6,918 nucleotides of DNA from Hyphomicrobiales bacterium (GCA_017305815.1 JAFKJZ010000502.1:1-6918), one strand, 5' to 3'; counted from the first letter of the stretch, positions 1 through 6,918 are shown. The notes: generated from the sequence alone by a model not told the origin. Numbers and translations are program-made.

Positions 1-19
1 CCTGGAATGCACGTAGGAA

Positions 20-35
20 GGCTGCGATTGCAGCC
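20..35. repeat. Short perfect hairpin near the left edge
   Basis: GGCTGC (20-25) and GCAGCC (30-35) form a 6-bp stem around a 4-nt loop. No T tract follows on either strand, so it is not a convincing terminator. It lies in the first 66 bases of the window, where I see no supported gene. A TAG at 14-16 could close a plus-strand gene arriving from outside, but too little is visible to claim it. Confidence 0.3.
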
Positions 36-66
36 GGAGCGAGACTATCACGACGCCTGCACGCTC

Positions 67-110
67 AAAAGATCACCGCCCGGCCATGCTTTCGCAGACC
101 GGGCGGTATC
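67..110 (-). terminator. Rho-independent terminator of the ABC transporter operon
   Basis: ACCGCCCGG (75-83) and CCGGGCGGT (99-107) form a perfect 9-bp GC-rich stem. With a bulged C at 74, the stem extends by three more pairs (71-73 with 108-110). Read on the minus strand, the loop can fold further as TGC-GAAA-GCA, a GNRA tetraloop. The hairpin is followed directly by TTTT (complement of 67-70). It begins about 22 bp past the ATPase stop codon, where the operon should end. On the plus strand there is no T tract after the stem, so it looks unidirectional. Confidence 0.85.
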
Positions 111-132
111 GAGGCGAAACGGTGCGGTCGGC

Positions 133-1230
<1,098 letters not shown>

Positions 1231-1255
1231 TGCGGCCTCCAGAAAGCTGAGGGAA

Positions 1256-2116
1256 TTACATCCGCAGGCCGCGAATGACGTATTTCTGACCGAAGATCGT
1301 CACCAGCAGCGCCGGCAGCATCGCCAGCACGGCGGTCGCGCTCATCAGGTTCCATTCCGTCCCGGTCTCGGTGACGAACTGGGCCATGGTCGAGGTGATC
1401 ATCGGCGTGCGCTGGCCGGTCAGGATGAGCGCGAACAGGAACTCGTTCCAGGTCCACAGCCAGGACAGGATCGACAGCGCCGCGATGCCCGGCATGGCCG
1501 ACGGCAGCGCCACCCGGCGGAACGCGCCCCAGCGGGTGCAGCCATCGATCAGCGCAGCATGCTCCATCGACGGATTGATGCTGTCGAAGAATCCCTTCAT
1601 CAGCCACGAGAAGAAGCAGACATGCACGGCGATGTGCGGCAGCAGAAGGCCGAGATAGGTGTCGTAGATCCGCAAATTCGTGGTGACGAGATAGAGCGGC
1701 AGCACGAAGGAGATGTAGGGCACCGTGCGGAACACGTAGATCGTCGCGAACCACGTCTTTTGGATGCGGCCGGTGAAGCGCGACAGCATGTAGCCACTGC
1801 CGACGGTAACGCCGAGCGAAACGACGGTCGCCAGCGTCGCCATGACGAAGCTGTTGAACATCGCATGCAGGATCTGCGGCTGCTGCAGCACCTCGACATA
1901 GTTCTGCAGCGTGAATTCGCTGCCGCGCCAGATGTAGTAGATGCCGGACGGCGGTCGGATCGAGGTCACCATCAGGATCGCCACCGGGCCGATGAAGATC
2001 AGCAGGACGGCGACGACGATGAGGACCAGGAAGACCCGCCAGGCACCGGGCGCGAAGCGCTCGAACAGGGTCGGACCCGGCGCGACGATCGGGGTCGGGA
2101 AGGTTTCGACGGTCAT
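1256..2116 (-). CDS. CUT1 ABC transporter permease (MalG type)
   Basis: This is an inner-membrane permease subunit of 286 residues with six predicted membrane spans (about 28-51, 84-108, 122-145, 155-172, 208-231 and 258-278). The cytoplasmic EAA loop that docks on the ATPase lies at about 185-205, as EHAALIDG followed by a downstream VALP; the second position is His rather than the usual Ala, a tolerated variant. The C-terminal YVIRGLRM resembles the usual MalG-family ending. Start ATG at 2116 overlaps the stop of the preceding permease as ATGA, which implies translational coupling. A GGAGG (complement of 2124-2128) lies 7 nt upstream. A longer open frame extends upstream of this ATG but would overlap the whole end of the other permease, so it is rejected. 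It should form a heterodimer with the MalF-type partner. The transported compound is unknown. Confidence 0.95.
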   Translation of the reverse strand: MTVETFPTPIVAPGPTLFERFAPGAWRVFLVLIVVAVLLIFIGPVAILMVTSIRPPSGIYYIWRGSEFTLQNYVEVLQQPQILHAMFNSFVMATLATVVSLGVTVGSGYMLSRFTGRIQKTWFATIYVFRTVPYISFVLPLYLVTTNLRIYDTYLGLLLPHIAVHVCFFSWLMKGFFDSINPSMEHAALIDGCTRWGAFRRVALPSAMPGIAALSILSWLWTWNEFLFALILTGQRTPMITSTMAQFVTETGTEWNLMSATAVLAMLPALLVTIFGQKYVIRGLRM

Positions 2117-3018
2117 CGGGAAACCTCCATCAGGCGGTTGACGAGCTTGTAGAGGCCGATGCCGACGACGAGCATGATCAGCGCGCCCAGGCCTGCGGCC
2201 GCGGCACCCTTGCCGTAATCGAGATGCACGAAGGCCTCGACATAGGCGTAGACGCTGAACACCTCGGTTTCGCGCGCCGGTCCGCCGCCGGTCAGGATCC
2301 AGACCTGGTCGAAGGTGCGGAAGGCGTCGATCGAGCGGATCAGCACGCAGACGATGATCACCGGCTTCAGCATCGGCAGCGTGATGTGCGTGAAGGTCTT
2401 CCAGGGACCCGACGCATCGATCTGCGCCGCCTCGAACGGCTCCTTGGGCAGCCCCTGCAGCGCGGCGAGGATGATGATCGTGAACCAGGGCGCCCAGATC
2501 CAGACATCGGTCAGGATGATGAGCGAGAAGCTCGGCCACTTGTCCGAGAGCCAGCCGACTTCCGGAAAGCCCAGCACGTTCAGCAGCGTGGTGATGACGC
2601 CGAACTGGTCGTTGAACGACCAGCGGATCATCGTCGCCGTGATCACCGGCGCCACCGTCAGGGGCAGCAGGATCACGGTGCGGACGATGGGCCGGCCGAG
2701 AAACGGCTTGTTCAGGAGCAGCGCCAGGCCGAGGCCGGACGCCAGCGACAGCACGACCGAGGACACCATCAGCAGGAAGGTGTTCGGCAGCACGGTATGG
2801 AGGAAGACCGGATCGCTGAGGACGTCCTTGTAGTGCTTGAGGCCAATCCAGGTCTTGGCGGGGTTCACAAGGGACCAGTCGCGGAAGCTCGCATTCATGC
2901 CGATGAAGATCGGGATGATCTGGAAACAGACGAGCACCAGCGCTGCGGGGGCGACGAGAAGGAGCATGAATCGCTCCCTCTCGCCGAGGCGTGACGTTTT
3001 CGCCGCGACCCGTTTCAT
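2113..3018 (-). CDS. CUT1 ABC transporter permease (MalF type)
   Basis: This is an inner-membrane permease of 301 residues with a short basic N-terminus and about six membrane spans (near 17-40, 75-103, 111-130, 163-190, 216-232 and 270-292). The EAA loop is canonical: EAAQIDASG starts at 196, with ITLP at 212-215, and contacts the ATPase. DQVWILTGGGP (237-247) is a typical MalF-family segment. It lacks the long periplasmic insert of E. coli MalF, as is usual in CUT1 systems outside enterics. ATG at 3018 lies 4 bp after the stop of the binding-protein gene and has a weak upstream GAAGTAAG. An in-frame ATG at 3042 would add 8 residues and overlap the previous gene by 20 bp; it has no visible ribosome site, so I prefer 3018. 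The gene's TGA overlaps the next ATG. Confidence 0.95.
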   Translation of the reverse strand: MKRVAAKTSRLGERERFMLLLVAPAALVLVCFQIIPIFIGMNASFRDWSLVNPAKTWIGLKHYKDVLSDPVFLHTVLPNTFLLMVSSVVLSLASGLGLALLLNKPFLGRPIVRTVILLPLTVAPVITATMIRWSFNDQFGVITTLLNVLGFPEVGWLSDKWPSFSLIILTDVWIWAPWFTIIILAALQGLPKEPFEAAQIDASGPWKTFTHITLPMLKPVIIVCVLIRSIDAFRTFDQVWILTGGGPARETEVFSVYAYVEAFVHLDYGKGAAAAGLGALIMLVVGIGLYKLVNRLMEVSR

Positions 3019-3022
3019 CGGC

Positions 3023-4315
3023 TTACTTCGGTGCGCCGTCATGGATCGGCTGGACGCCGGCTTCCAGCGTGGCCTGGATATCCTCTCGGCTACCCTTCAT
3101 CGCCTTGATCATGACGTCCGAATAGACCTTGTGGGTCGCCGCCCAGTTGCGGAAGTAATAGGCGTCATGGACATGGGCGGAGTCGAACAGGATCTTGCTC
3201 ATCTTGACCCAGTTCGGATCCTTTTCATCGAGAACCTTCCAGACCTTGGTGTTCGGCGGCGGGCCGCCGGTCAGGTTCCACTGCTCGATCTGGCCGTCGA
3301 CGTCGGTCATCATGGCGCCGAGCAGCTTCTTGGCCGCCGCCTGCTTCTCGGCATCGATCACCTTGGGGATCGACCAGCCCCAGATGTCGATCCAGTTGCG
3401 GTGGCCGCTGCTGTTGGGGCCCTGCGGGAAGCTGGCGATGCCGACCTTGCCGGCGATCTTCGACTTGTCGGGATTGTTGAAGTTGCCGAGGAAGGTGGTG
3501 TCGGCGACCGTGAAGGCCGCGTCGCCCGCCTGGAAGATGGCGTTGGCCTCGTCGCGCGAATAGGTGGTCATGCCGGGCGGGCTGATCTTGTTGGCATGCA
3601 GCGCATCCCACCAGAATTCAGCGGTTTCCTTCTGGCAGGCCGACGCCGTCATCGGCTTCCAGCCCGCCTCGCCCATCTTGACGTTGTCGCGCTCGTAGAG
3701 CGGCTCGTAGATGTCGCAATTATTGTTCCAGAGCGTCCACCAGAAGCTGAAGAACGTGTTGGTGTAGGACATGCCGCCGACATAGCCCCAGCGGACCTTG
3801 TCTTCTTCCTGCAGCTTCTTGCTGACGGCGACCAGCTCGTCCCAGGTCTTCGGCACCTGGTCCTCGGGCACGAGGTCGGTGCGGTAGAAGAAGATTCCGG
3901 CCGTGGTGACGATCGGCACCGCCGTCGCCTGGCCTTCCTTGTTGTGGAACGGCTCGAGCTGGCCCTCGGCGACGTTGCGGACCTCGGTCACGTCCTCGAC
4001 GGAGGCGAGATAGCCCTCGAGGTCCTGGCCCCAGTCGTCATTGTTCCAGATGATGTCGCACTGGTCGGTCGCGCCGGCGCTCAGCATCTGCGTGATCTTC
4101 GGCAGGTAGACCGAATAGGAAACCGGCGTCTTGTTGAGCGTGACGCCCTGCTCCTTGGCCCATTTCTCCAGGATCGTGACGTTCGCCGCGATCACCGGAT
4201 GGTTCATGTAGCAGAGATTGAGCGTCGTCTCGGCGCGCGCGCCAACGGCCGACAGCGCGGTCAGCGACGACGCCAGCAGCAGCACCCTGGCCACCGATCG
4301 GCTTAGAATTCTCAT
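3023..4315 (-). CDS. ABC transporter solute-binding protein, family 1 (carbohydrate class)
   Basis: This is the periplasmic receptor of the importer and the first operon gene, 430 residues long. Residues 1-28 form a Sec signal peptide: basic MRILSRSVAR, a hydrophobic core, then a probable signal peptidase I cut after ARA (26-28). There is no lipobox Cys at the cut site. The mature part has the family-1 layout: VYLPKITQMLSAG (69-81), then DIIWNNDDW (87-95), VPIVTTAGIFFYRTDL (133-148) and PKTWDELVAVSKKL (155-168), which is typical of sugar-binding proteins. An aromatic cluster (FFSFWWTLWNN, 188-198) could stack on a sugar or ring ligand. Four cysteines (35, 86, 200, 227) remain in the exported protein and could pair as disulfides. 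ATG at 4315 has GGAGGG (complement of 4321-4326) at 5-nt spacing; a further 19 in-frame upstream residues lack signal-peptide character and are not used. Substrate unassigned. Confidence 0.95.
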   Translation of the reverse strand: MRILSRSVARVLLLASSLTALSAVGARAETTLNLCYMNHPVIAANVTILEKWAKEQGVTLNKTPVSYSVYLPKITQMLSAGATDQCDIIWNNDDWGQDLEGYLASVEDVTEVRNVAEGQLEPFHNKEGQATAVPIVTTAGIFFYRTDLVPEDQVPKTWDELVAVSKKLQEEDKVRWGYVGGMSYTNTFFSFWWTLWNNNCDIYEPLYERDNVKMGEAGWKPMTASACQKETAEFWWDALHANKISPPGMTTYSRDEANAIFQAGDAAFTVADTTFLGNFNNPDKSKIAGKVGIASFPQGPNSSGHRNWIDIWGWSIPKVIDAEKQAAAKKLLGAMMTDVDGQIEQWNLTGGPPPNTKVWKVLDEKDPNWVKMSKILFDSAHVHDAYYFRNWAATHKVYSDVMIKAMKGSREDIQATLEAGVQPIHDGAPK

Positions 4316-4632
4316 GCGTTCCCTCCGCAGTAAAATCGGCGCCCTTGCGCCTTCTCGCCGCGCTGCGGACACAGCACGGCCCTTTGCCGGACAGCGCAGC
4401 CGCCGGACACCCTGCCTTCATTCCTGTTGGTCGAACCCCGGACGACGGACGGCTCCTCAACCGCCTTGCCGCCGGGGACATCGGACGCCGGCACCCCGGC
4501 CGTCCTTCTCCGCCGATCTCCCCGATCACGCGGAACACTCGCTCCCAGGCAGCCGCAATCCACGCGCCAGGGCGTCGCGGAAACGACTGGATCGCAGCGC
4601 GCCGACGAGCCGGAATGCGCGCCTCGCCGCCT

Positions 4633-4650
4633 TCTGAAATCGTTTTCAGA
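4633..4650. promoter_or_regulatory. LacI-family operator 1 (importer operon side)
   Basis: TCTGAAATCGTTTTCAGA is an 18-bp inverted repeat with 8 of 9 base pairs symmetric around a central CpG, the hallmark of LacI/GalR-family sites, where the hinge helix inserts at the centre. It closely matches the second copy at 6731-6748, which is strong internal evidence that it is a real site. It lies 159 bp upstream of the regulator ATG and 318 bp upstream of the binding-protein ATG, over the proposed leftward -10. The likely effect is repression of the importer and possibly autoregulation. Binding by the adjacent LacI-type protein is inferred. Confidence 0.85.
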
Positions 4651-4676
4651 TTGGCGCGCGAGTTTCGGCAGGTCAA
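4648..4676 (-). promoter_or_regulatory. Candidate sigma70-type promoter for the importer operon
   Basis: On the minus strand, TTGACC (4676 to 4671) matches the -35 consensus at five of six bases. It is followed at 17-nt spacing by CAATCT (4653 to 4648), a poor -10 match. The strong -35, the ideal spacing and the way the operator covers the -10 and probable start site (near 4641) support the call. The -10 alone would not. It implies a leader of about 325 nt before the binding-protein ATG; no better promoter was seen closer to that gene. Confidence 0.4.
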
Positions 4677-4808
4677 GCGCCTTTTTTGGACAATTGCGAA
4701 GCGGGCTGCGTTCGGTTGCGGTGATGGACCCGGACACCCAATTCGACGATAGTGCCGCCATTCGCTCCGTGGCGGTCGTTCGACTGCCCAAAGCCGTGTT
4801 CAACGTCC

Positions 4809-5897
4809 ATGACCAAGAATAAGAGCAGCGCGCCGACGACAACACGATCGGACAGCAAGGTGAAACTCGGCGACGTCGCCCGGAAAGCCGGCGTTTCGCC
4901 GGCAACGGTGTCGCGCGTCCTCAACCACCCGGAGATCGTCAGCCCCGAACTGCGCGAGCGTGTCGGTCGCGCCGTGACGGCGCTCGCCTATACCCGCGAC
5001 AGCGCCGGCCGGGCGTTGAAGTCGCGCCGCACCCGCACCCTCGGCGTCGTCGTGCCCACGCTCGGCATCAGCATCTTCGCCGAAGGCGTCGAGGCAATGC
5101 AGAACCGGCTGAGCGAGCATGGCTACACGCTGCTGATCGCCAATTCGCAATATGAAGCGCGCCGCGAACTGCAGGAAGTCGCAAGCCTGCTGGAGCATGG
5201 CGTCGACGGGCTCGCTCTGGTCGGCGACGCGCAACTCCCTGAAACCCATCAGCTAATTCGCCAGCACGGCGTCCCCTACCTCACCACCTACGTGGCCACG
5301 GCGCGCGATGCGGTGCAGGCGATCGGCATCGACAATGAAGGGGCGGCCGCCTCGATGGCGCGCTATCTGCTGGAGTTCGGTCACCGACATTTCGGCATCA
5401 TCGCCAACCTGCCGGAATCGAATGACCGCTCGATGTCGCGCTATCTCGGCATTCGCGCGGCGCTGGCCGAGGCCGACGTGCCCCTGCCCCATTCGCATGT
5501 GATCAGCATCAGCCAGACCCTGCAGCACGGCCGCCAGGGCCTCCGGCAGCTGATCCAGGCGAATCCCGAGATCACGGCGGTGATGTGCACGACCGATACG
5601 CTGGCGATCGGCGCGCTGGCCGAGGCGCGATCGCTCGGCCTCAAGGTGCCGCAGCACATCTCGATCACCGGCTTTGACGACATCGAGCTGGCGAGCCAGT
5701 TCGACCCGCCGCTGACGACGATCAGCGTCCCGGCCAGCGAGATCGGCCGCGCCGCCGCCGATCACCTCGTCAATGCGGCGGCCGGCGTGCGCATTCCCGT
5801 GATCACCACCCTGCCGCACCGGCTCATCATCCGCGGTTCCGCCGGACCGCTGCCTGGCGCGATCCGCCGCCCGAAACTCGGCAAAACCGCGGAATAG
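4809..5897 (+). CDS. LacI/GalR-family transcriptional repressor
   Basis: This DNA-binding regulator has 362 residues. The N-terminal helix-turn-helix is at about 18-40: VKLGDVARKAGVSPATVSRVLN, with recognition helix SPATVSRVLN at 30-39. The hinge helix is near 64-73, with Leu70 in the position that enters the central CpG. The effector-binding domain, with a periplasmic-binding-protein fold, starts at about 77 (TLGVVVPTLG). It carries the usual marks: GIDNEGAA (173-180), GHRHFGII (191-198), TTDTLAIGAL (261-270) and GFDDIELA (288-295). Start choice: ATG 4809 gives a normal-length protein. The in-frame GTG at 4752 would add 19 residues before the domain and GTG 4860 would begin right at the HTH; none has a good ribosome site, so the start is uncertain. 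It is divergent from the importer operon and flanked by two operators, so it probably represses both neighbouring units. Its inducer cannot be read from sequence. Confidence 0.95.
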   Translation: MTKNKSSAPTTTRSDSKVKLGDVARKAGVSPATVSRVLNHPEIVSPELRERVGRAVTALAYTRDSAGRALKSRRTRTLGVVVPTLGISIFAEGVEAMQNRLSEHGYTLLIANSQYEARRELQEVASLLEHGVDGLALVGDAQLPETHQLIRQHGVPYLTTYVATARDAVQAIGIDNEGAAASMARYLLEFGHRHFGIIANLPESNDRSMSRYLGIRAALAEADVPLPHSHVISISQTLQHGRQGLRQLIQANPEITAVMCTTDTLAIGALAEARSLGLKVPQHISITGFDDIELASQFDPPLTTISVPASEIGRAAADHLVNAAAGVRIPVITTLPHRLIIRGSAGPLPGAIRRPKLGKTAE

Positions 5898-5906
5898 CGG
5901 CCGCTA
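5895..5906. repeat. 12-bp perfect palindrome spanning both convergent stop codons
   Basis: TAGCGGCCGCTA is perfectly self-complementary. Its left TAG is the stop of the LacI-type gene and its right CTA is the TAG stop of the hydratase on the other strand. As RNA it would be a stem with no room for a normal loop, so it more likely acts, if at all, at the DNA level. It may simply be a chance consequence of two TAG stops around a GCGGCCGC core. Confidence 0.6.
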
Positions 5907-6686
5907 GCGCCCCGTGAACCGCGCGGGGCGCTTCTCGACGAAGGCCCGCATGCCCTCGCGCTGGTCCTCGGTGGTGAAGGCATGCCGGATGGCGCCGCGC
6001 TCGACCGCGAGGCCCATGGCAAGCGGCGTCTCATAGGCGGCCAGCACCGCCTCCTTGGCGAGGCGCGCCGCCATCGGCGCCTTGGCCGCGATCGTTTCGG
6101 CCACGGCGAGCGCGCGCGCCACCGCCTCGCCGTCCGGGCAGATCTCGGCAATCAGCCCCGCCTGCAGCGCCGCCTCGGCCGAGATCGGTTCGCCGGTCAG
6201 AACCATCCGCATCGTCAAGGACTTGCCGACCGTTCTCGCCAACCTCTGCGTCGCGCCGTCGCCGGGCAGGATGCCGATATTGATCTCCGGCTGGGCAAAG
6301 CGGGCGCTGGCGCCGGCGATGGCGATATCGCCCAGCATCGCCAGTTCATGCCCGCCGCCATAGGCGATCCCCTCGATCGCCACGACGATCGGCTTGCGGA
6401 ACCCTTCGACCACCCGCCAGGCGGCGATGCGGGCCGGATTGTCGATCGCCGCGAAGCCGTCGCGCTGCATTTCCTTGATGTCGGCGCCGGCCGAAAACAG
6501 GGAGGGACCGCCGGCCAGCACGACGCAGCGCACCGTGTCGTCGAGCGACGCCGCCGTCAGCGCGTCGGCGAGTTCCTGCAACAGGGCGTTGCTCAGCGCG
6601 TTGCGCTGGGCCGGCCGGTTCAGGCTGACCTGCAGCACATGCTCGGACGGGCGCGCGATTGCGATCAGGGGGGCCGGTATCTGCAA
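5904..6686 (-). CDS. Enoyl-CoA hydratase/isomerase family protein (crotonase fold)
   Basis: This is a 260-residue cytoplasmic enzyme of the length usual for enoyl-CoA hydratases, which add water across the double bond of 2-enoyl-CoA thioesters. The oxyanion-hole segment SAGADIKEM (65-73) and GIAYGGGHELAMLGD (106-120) are intact. Both acids used by true hydratases are present: Glu114 in GGGHELA and Glu134 in QPEINIGILPGDG, matching Glu144 and Glu164 of the rat enzyme. The C-terminus EDQREGMRAFVEKR is also canonical. The family also includes isomerases, hydrolases and lyases, so the exact substrate is open; aromatic-acid or branched-chain CoA intermediates are possible. The start is TTG at 6686: no in-frame ATG or GTG lies upstream before a stop, and TTGGAG (complement of 6695-6700) is 8 nt away. 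An operator lies 45 bp upstream, suggesting control by the adjacent LacI-type protein. Confidence 0.92.
   Translation of the reverse strand: MQIPAPLIAIARPSEHVLQVSLNRPAQRNALSNALLQELADALTAASLDDTVRCVVLAGGPSLFSAGADIKEMQRDGFAAIDNPARIAAWRVVEGFRKPIVVAIEGIAYGGGHELAMLGDIAIAGASARFAQPEINIGILPGDGATQRLARTVGKSLTMRMVLTGEPISAEAALQAGLIAEICPDGEAVARALAVAETIAAKAPMAARLAKEAVLAAYETPLAMGLAVERGAIRHAFTTEDQREGMRAFVEKRPARFTGR
5906..5932. terminator. Possible bidirectional hairpin at the convergent gene ends (no T tract)
   Basis: AGCGCCCCG (5906-5914) pairs perfectly with CGGGGCGCT (5924-5932). A T-G wobble and one more G-C pair can close inside, leaving a 5-nt loop AACCG. The 9-bp GC-rich stem sits just after the LacI-type stop and inside the last codons of the hydratase. 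It is placed where convergent transcripts should end. No T run follows on either strand, so it is not a classical intrinsic terminator; it may stabilise 3' ends or be constrained partly by the encoded residues. Confidence 0.4.
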
Positions 6687-6730
6687 GATGAGAACTCCAA
6701 ATCGAGCAAGATGAAAAAACGCGCTTCAAT

Positions 6731-6748
6731 TCTGAAAACGTTTTCTGA
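6731..6748. promoter_or_regulatory. LacI-family operator 2 (hydratase / divergent gene)
   Basis: TCTGAAAACGTTTTCTGA is symmetric at 8 of 9 base pairs around a central CpG, with an uninterrupted GAAAACGTTTTC core. It differs from operator 1 at only two positions. It lies 44 bp before the hydratase start and 88 bp before the rightward ATG at 6837, so one bound repressor could control both. On the minus strand a TTGTCA (6761 to 6756), five of six to the -35 consensus, would place the hydratase -10 inside the operator, although that -10 (TTTTCA) is weak. No convincing rightward promoter was identified; GATACA (6747-6752) is a poor -10 candidate. Confidence 0.87.
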
Positions 6749-6778
6749 TACAGGATGACAAAGCGGCCCTGAGGAGGC

Positions 6779-6803
6779 AAGCCCGGCACTTCCGCGCCGG
6801 CTT
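6779..6803 (+). repeat. Hairpin in the leader of the rightward gene
   Basis: AAGCC plus GGC (6779-6787, with C6784 bulged) pairs with GCCGGCTT (6796-6803) to give an 8-bp stem and an 8-nt loop. It lies between an apparently unused GAGGAGG (6771-6777) and the GGAGG (6822-6826) that serves the ATG at 6837. No T tract follows, so it is not an intrinsic terminator. A role in leader folding is possible but unproven. Confidence 0.35.
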
Positions 6804-6836
6804 GGACACCGCGACATAACCGGAGGACCCTGCCCG

Positions 6837-6918
6837 ATGTCGACTGCGCCCTATCACAAGGCTCTCGACCTTCTTGCCCGGGATGTTGTTGCCCTGATAC
6901 CAGGACTTCGCGCGCGGG
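6837..6918 (+). CDS. Start of an unidentified gene, cut off by the window end
   Basis: ATG at 6837 follows GGAGG (6822-6826) with 10-nt spacing and opens 27 codons to the window edge, beginning MSTAPYHKALDLLARDVVAL and continuing IPGLRAR. It is divergent from the hydratase and shares its upstream operator, so it is probably the first gene of a second catabolic unit. The amphipathic start with a later ALIPGLRAR resembles the N-termini of acyl-CoA-dehydrogenase-like flavin monooxygenases and dehydrogenases, but 27 residues are far too few to assign it. About half of the visible codons end in A or T, noticeably less GC-biased than the neighbouring genes. That could be a start-of-gene effect, or it weakens the call slightly. 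Confidence 0.65.
   Translation, partial: MSTAPYHKALDLLARDVVALIPGLRAR

Larger units (their letters stand above)
4316..4808. other. Long divergent intergenic region (importer operon / lacI-type gene)
   Basis: These 493 bp separate two divergent genes. The region contains the operator at 4633-4650 and a candidate leftward promoter over it. The part between that promoter and the binding-protein gene (about 4316-4640) would be an untranslated leader. It holds a perfect 7-bp inverted repeat (GCCGGGG 4471-4477 with CCCCGGC 4494-4500), plus GCGCGC repeats at 4597-4602 and 4617-4622, but in DNA this GC-rich these may be chance. Open frames cross it on both strands, but they start at TTG or GTG codons without ribosome sites and resemble nothing I recognise. 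I cannot identify a clear promoter for the rightward regulator gene in 4651-4808. Confidence 0.6.

Noticed and set aside
2837..4306. Plus-strand open frame of 489 codons antisense to the binding-protein gene
   Set aside because: It mirrors the codon bias of the clear minus-strand binding protein; its translation is low-complexity, with many Arg, Val, Asp and Leu residues and no family features.
4038..4676. Minus-strand frame that overlaps the start of the binding-protein gene, including an ATG near 4420 that could begin a leader peptide
   Set aside because: The GGA before that ATG is too close to serve as a ribosome site, and the frame runs deep into the binding-protein gene with no recognisable content.
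4345..4752. Open frames crossing the intergenic region (for example 4345-4752 and 4427-4822 plus, 4312-4905 minus)
   Set aside because: They start at TTG or other weak codons without ribosome sites, run over the operator and promoter, and show no recognisable protein features.
5897..5904. GCGGCCGC (NotI-type site) as a sign of cloning or vector sequence
   Set aside because: It lies inside natural convergent gene ends with no linker or vector sequence around it, and such sites occur by chance in GC-rich genomes.
6701..6729. TTGAAG (6729 to 6724) as a -35 for the hydratase
   Set aside because: At 17-nt spacing the -10 would be CTCGAT, a poor match, and the transcript would start too close to the ribosome site.
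5982..6758. Plus-strand open frame antisense to the hydratase
   Set aside because: The minus strand encodes an intact crotonase with both catalytic glutamates; the plus-strand translation is a codon-bias shadow.

Overview
The window is GC-rich bacterial DNA, most likely from an alphaproteobacterium of the Rhizobiales (Hyphomicrobiales) type. This is inferred from GC-biased codon use, tightly packed reading frames, the style of the proteins and the class of transporter operon; no marker gene confirms it. It is a catabolic uptake locus with its own regulator.

Layout: a complete CUT1-type ABC importer operon lies on the minus strand (about 4315 down to 133). In transcription order it encodes a periplasmic solute-binding protein, a MalF-type permease, a MalG-type permease (joined to the first by an ATGA start/stop overlap) and a MalK/UgpC-type ATPase. 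It ends at a convincing rho-independent terminator (67-110). Upstream is a 493-bp intergenic region (4316-4808). It carries a LacI-type palindromic operator that overlaps a candidate leftward promoter, implying a leader of about 325 nt. Rightward from there runs a LacI/GalR-family repressor gene (4809-5897). A crotonase-fold enoyl-CoA hydratase gene (5904-6686, minus strand, TTG start) converges tail to tail on it, with only 6 bp between the stop codons. In the 150 bp upstream of the hydratase sits a second copy of the same operator (6731-6748). It lies between the hydratase and a divergent rightward gene that starts at 6837 and runs off the window.

How it fits together: the two 18-bp operators, TCTGAAATCGTTTTCAGA and TCTGAAAACGTTTTCTGA, differ from each other at two positions and each is one base pair short of perfect symmetry. 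Both have the central CpG expected for LacI-family proteins. The simplest reading is one local regulon in which the LacI protein represses both the importer and the hydratase/divergent gene pair until an inducer arrives. Pairing a carbohydrate-class importer with a CoA-thioester enzyme is less usual than pairing it with sugar dehydrogenases or kinases. It suggests a substrate such as a conjugate, or a sugar-like compound degraded through acyl-CoA intermediates; the actual substrate cannot be read from this sequence. I saw no mobile element, CRISPR array, tRNA or rRNA.
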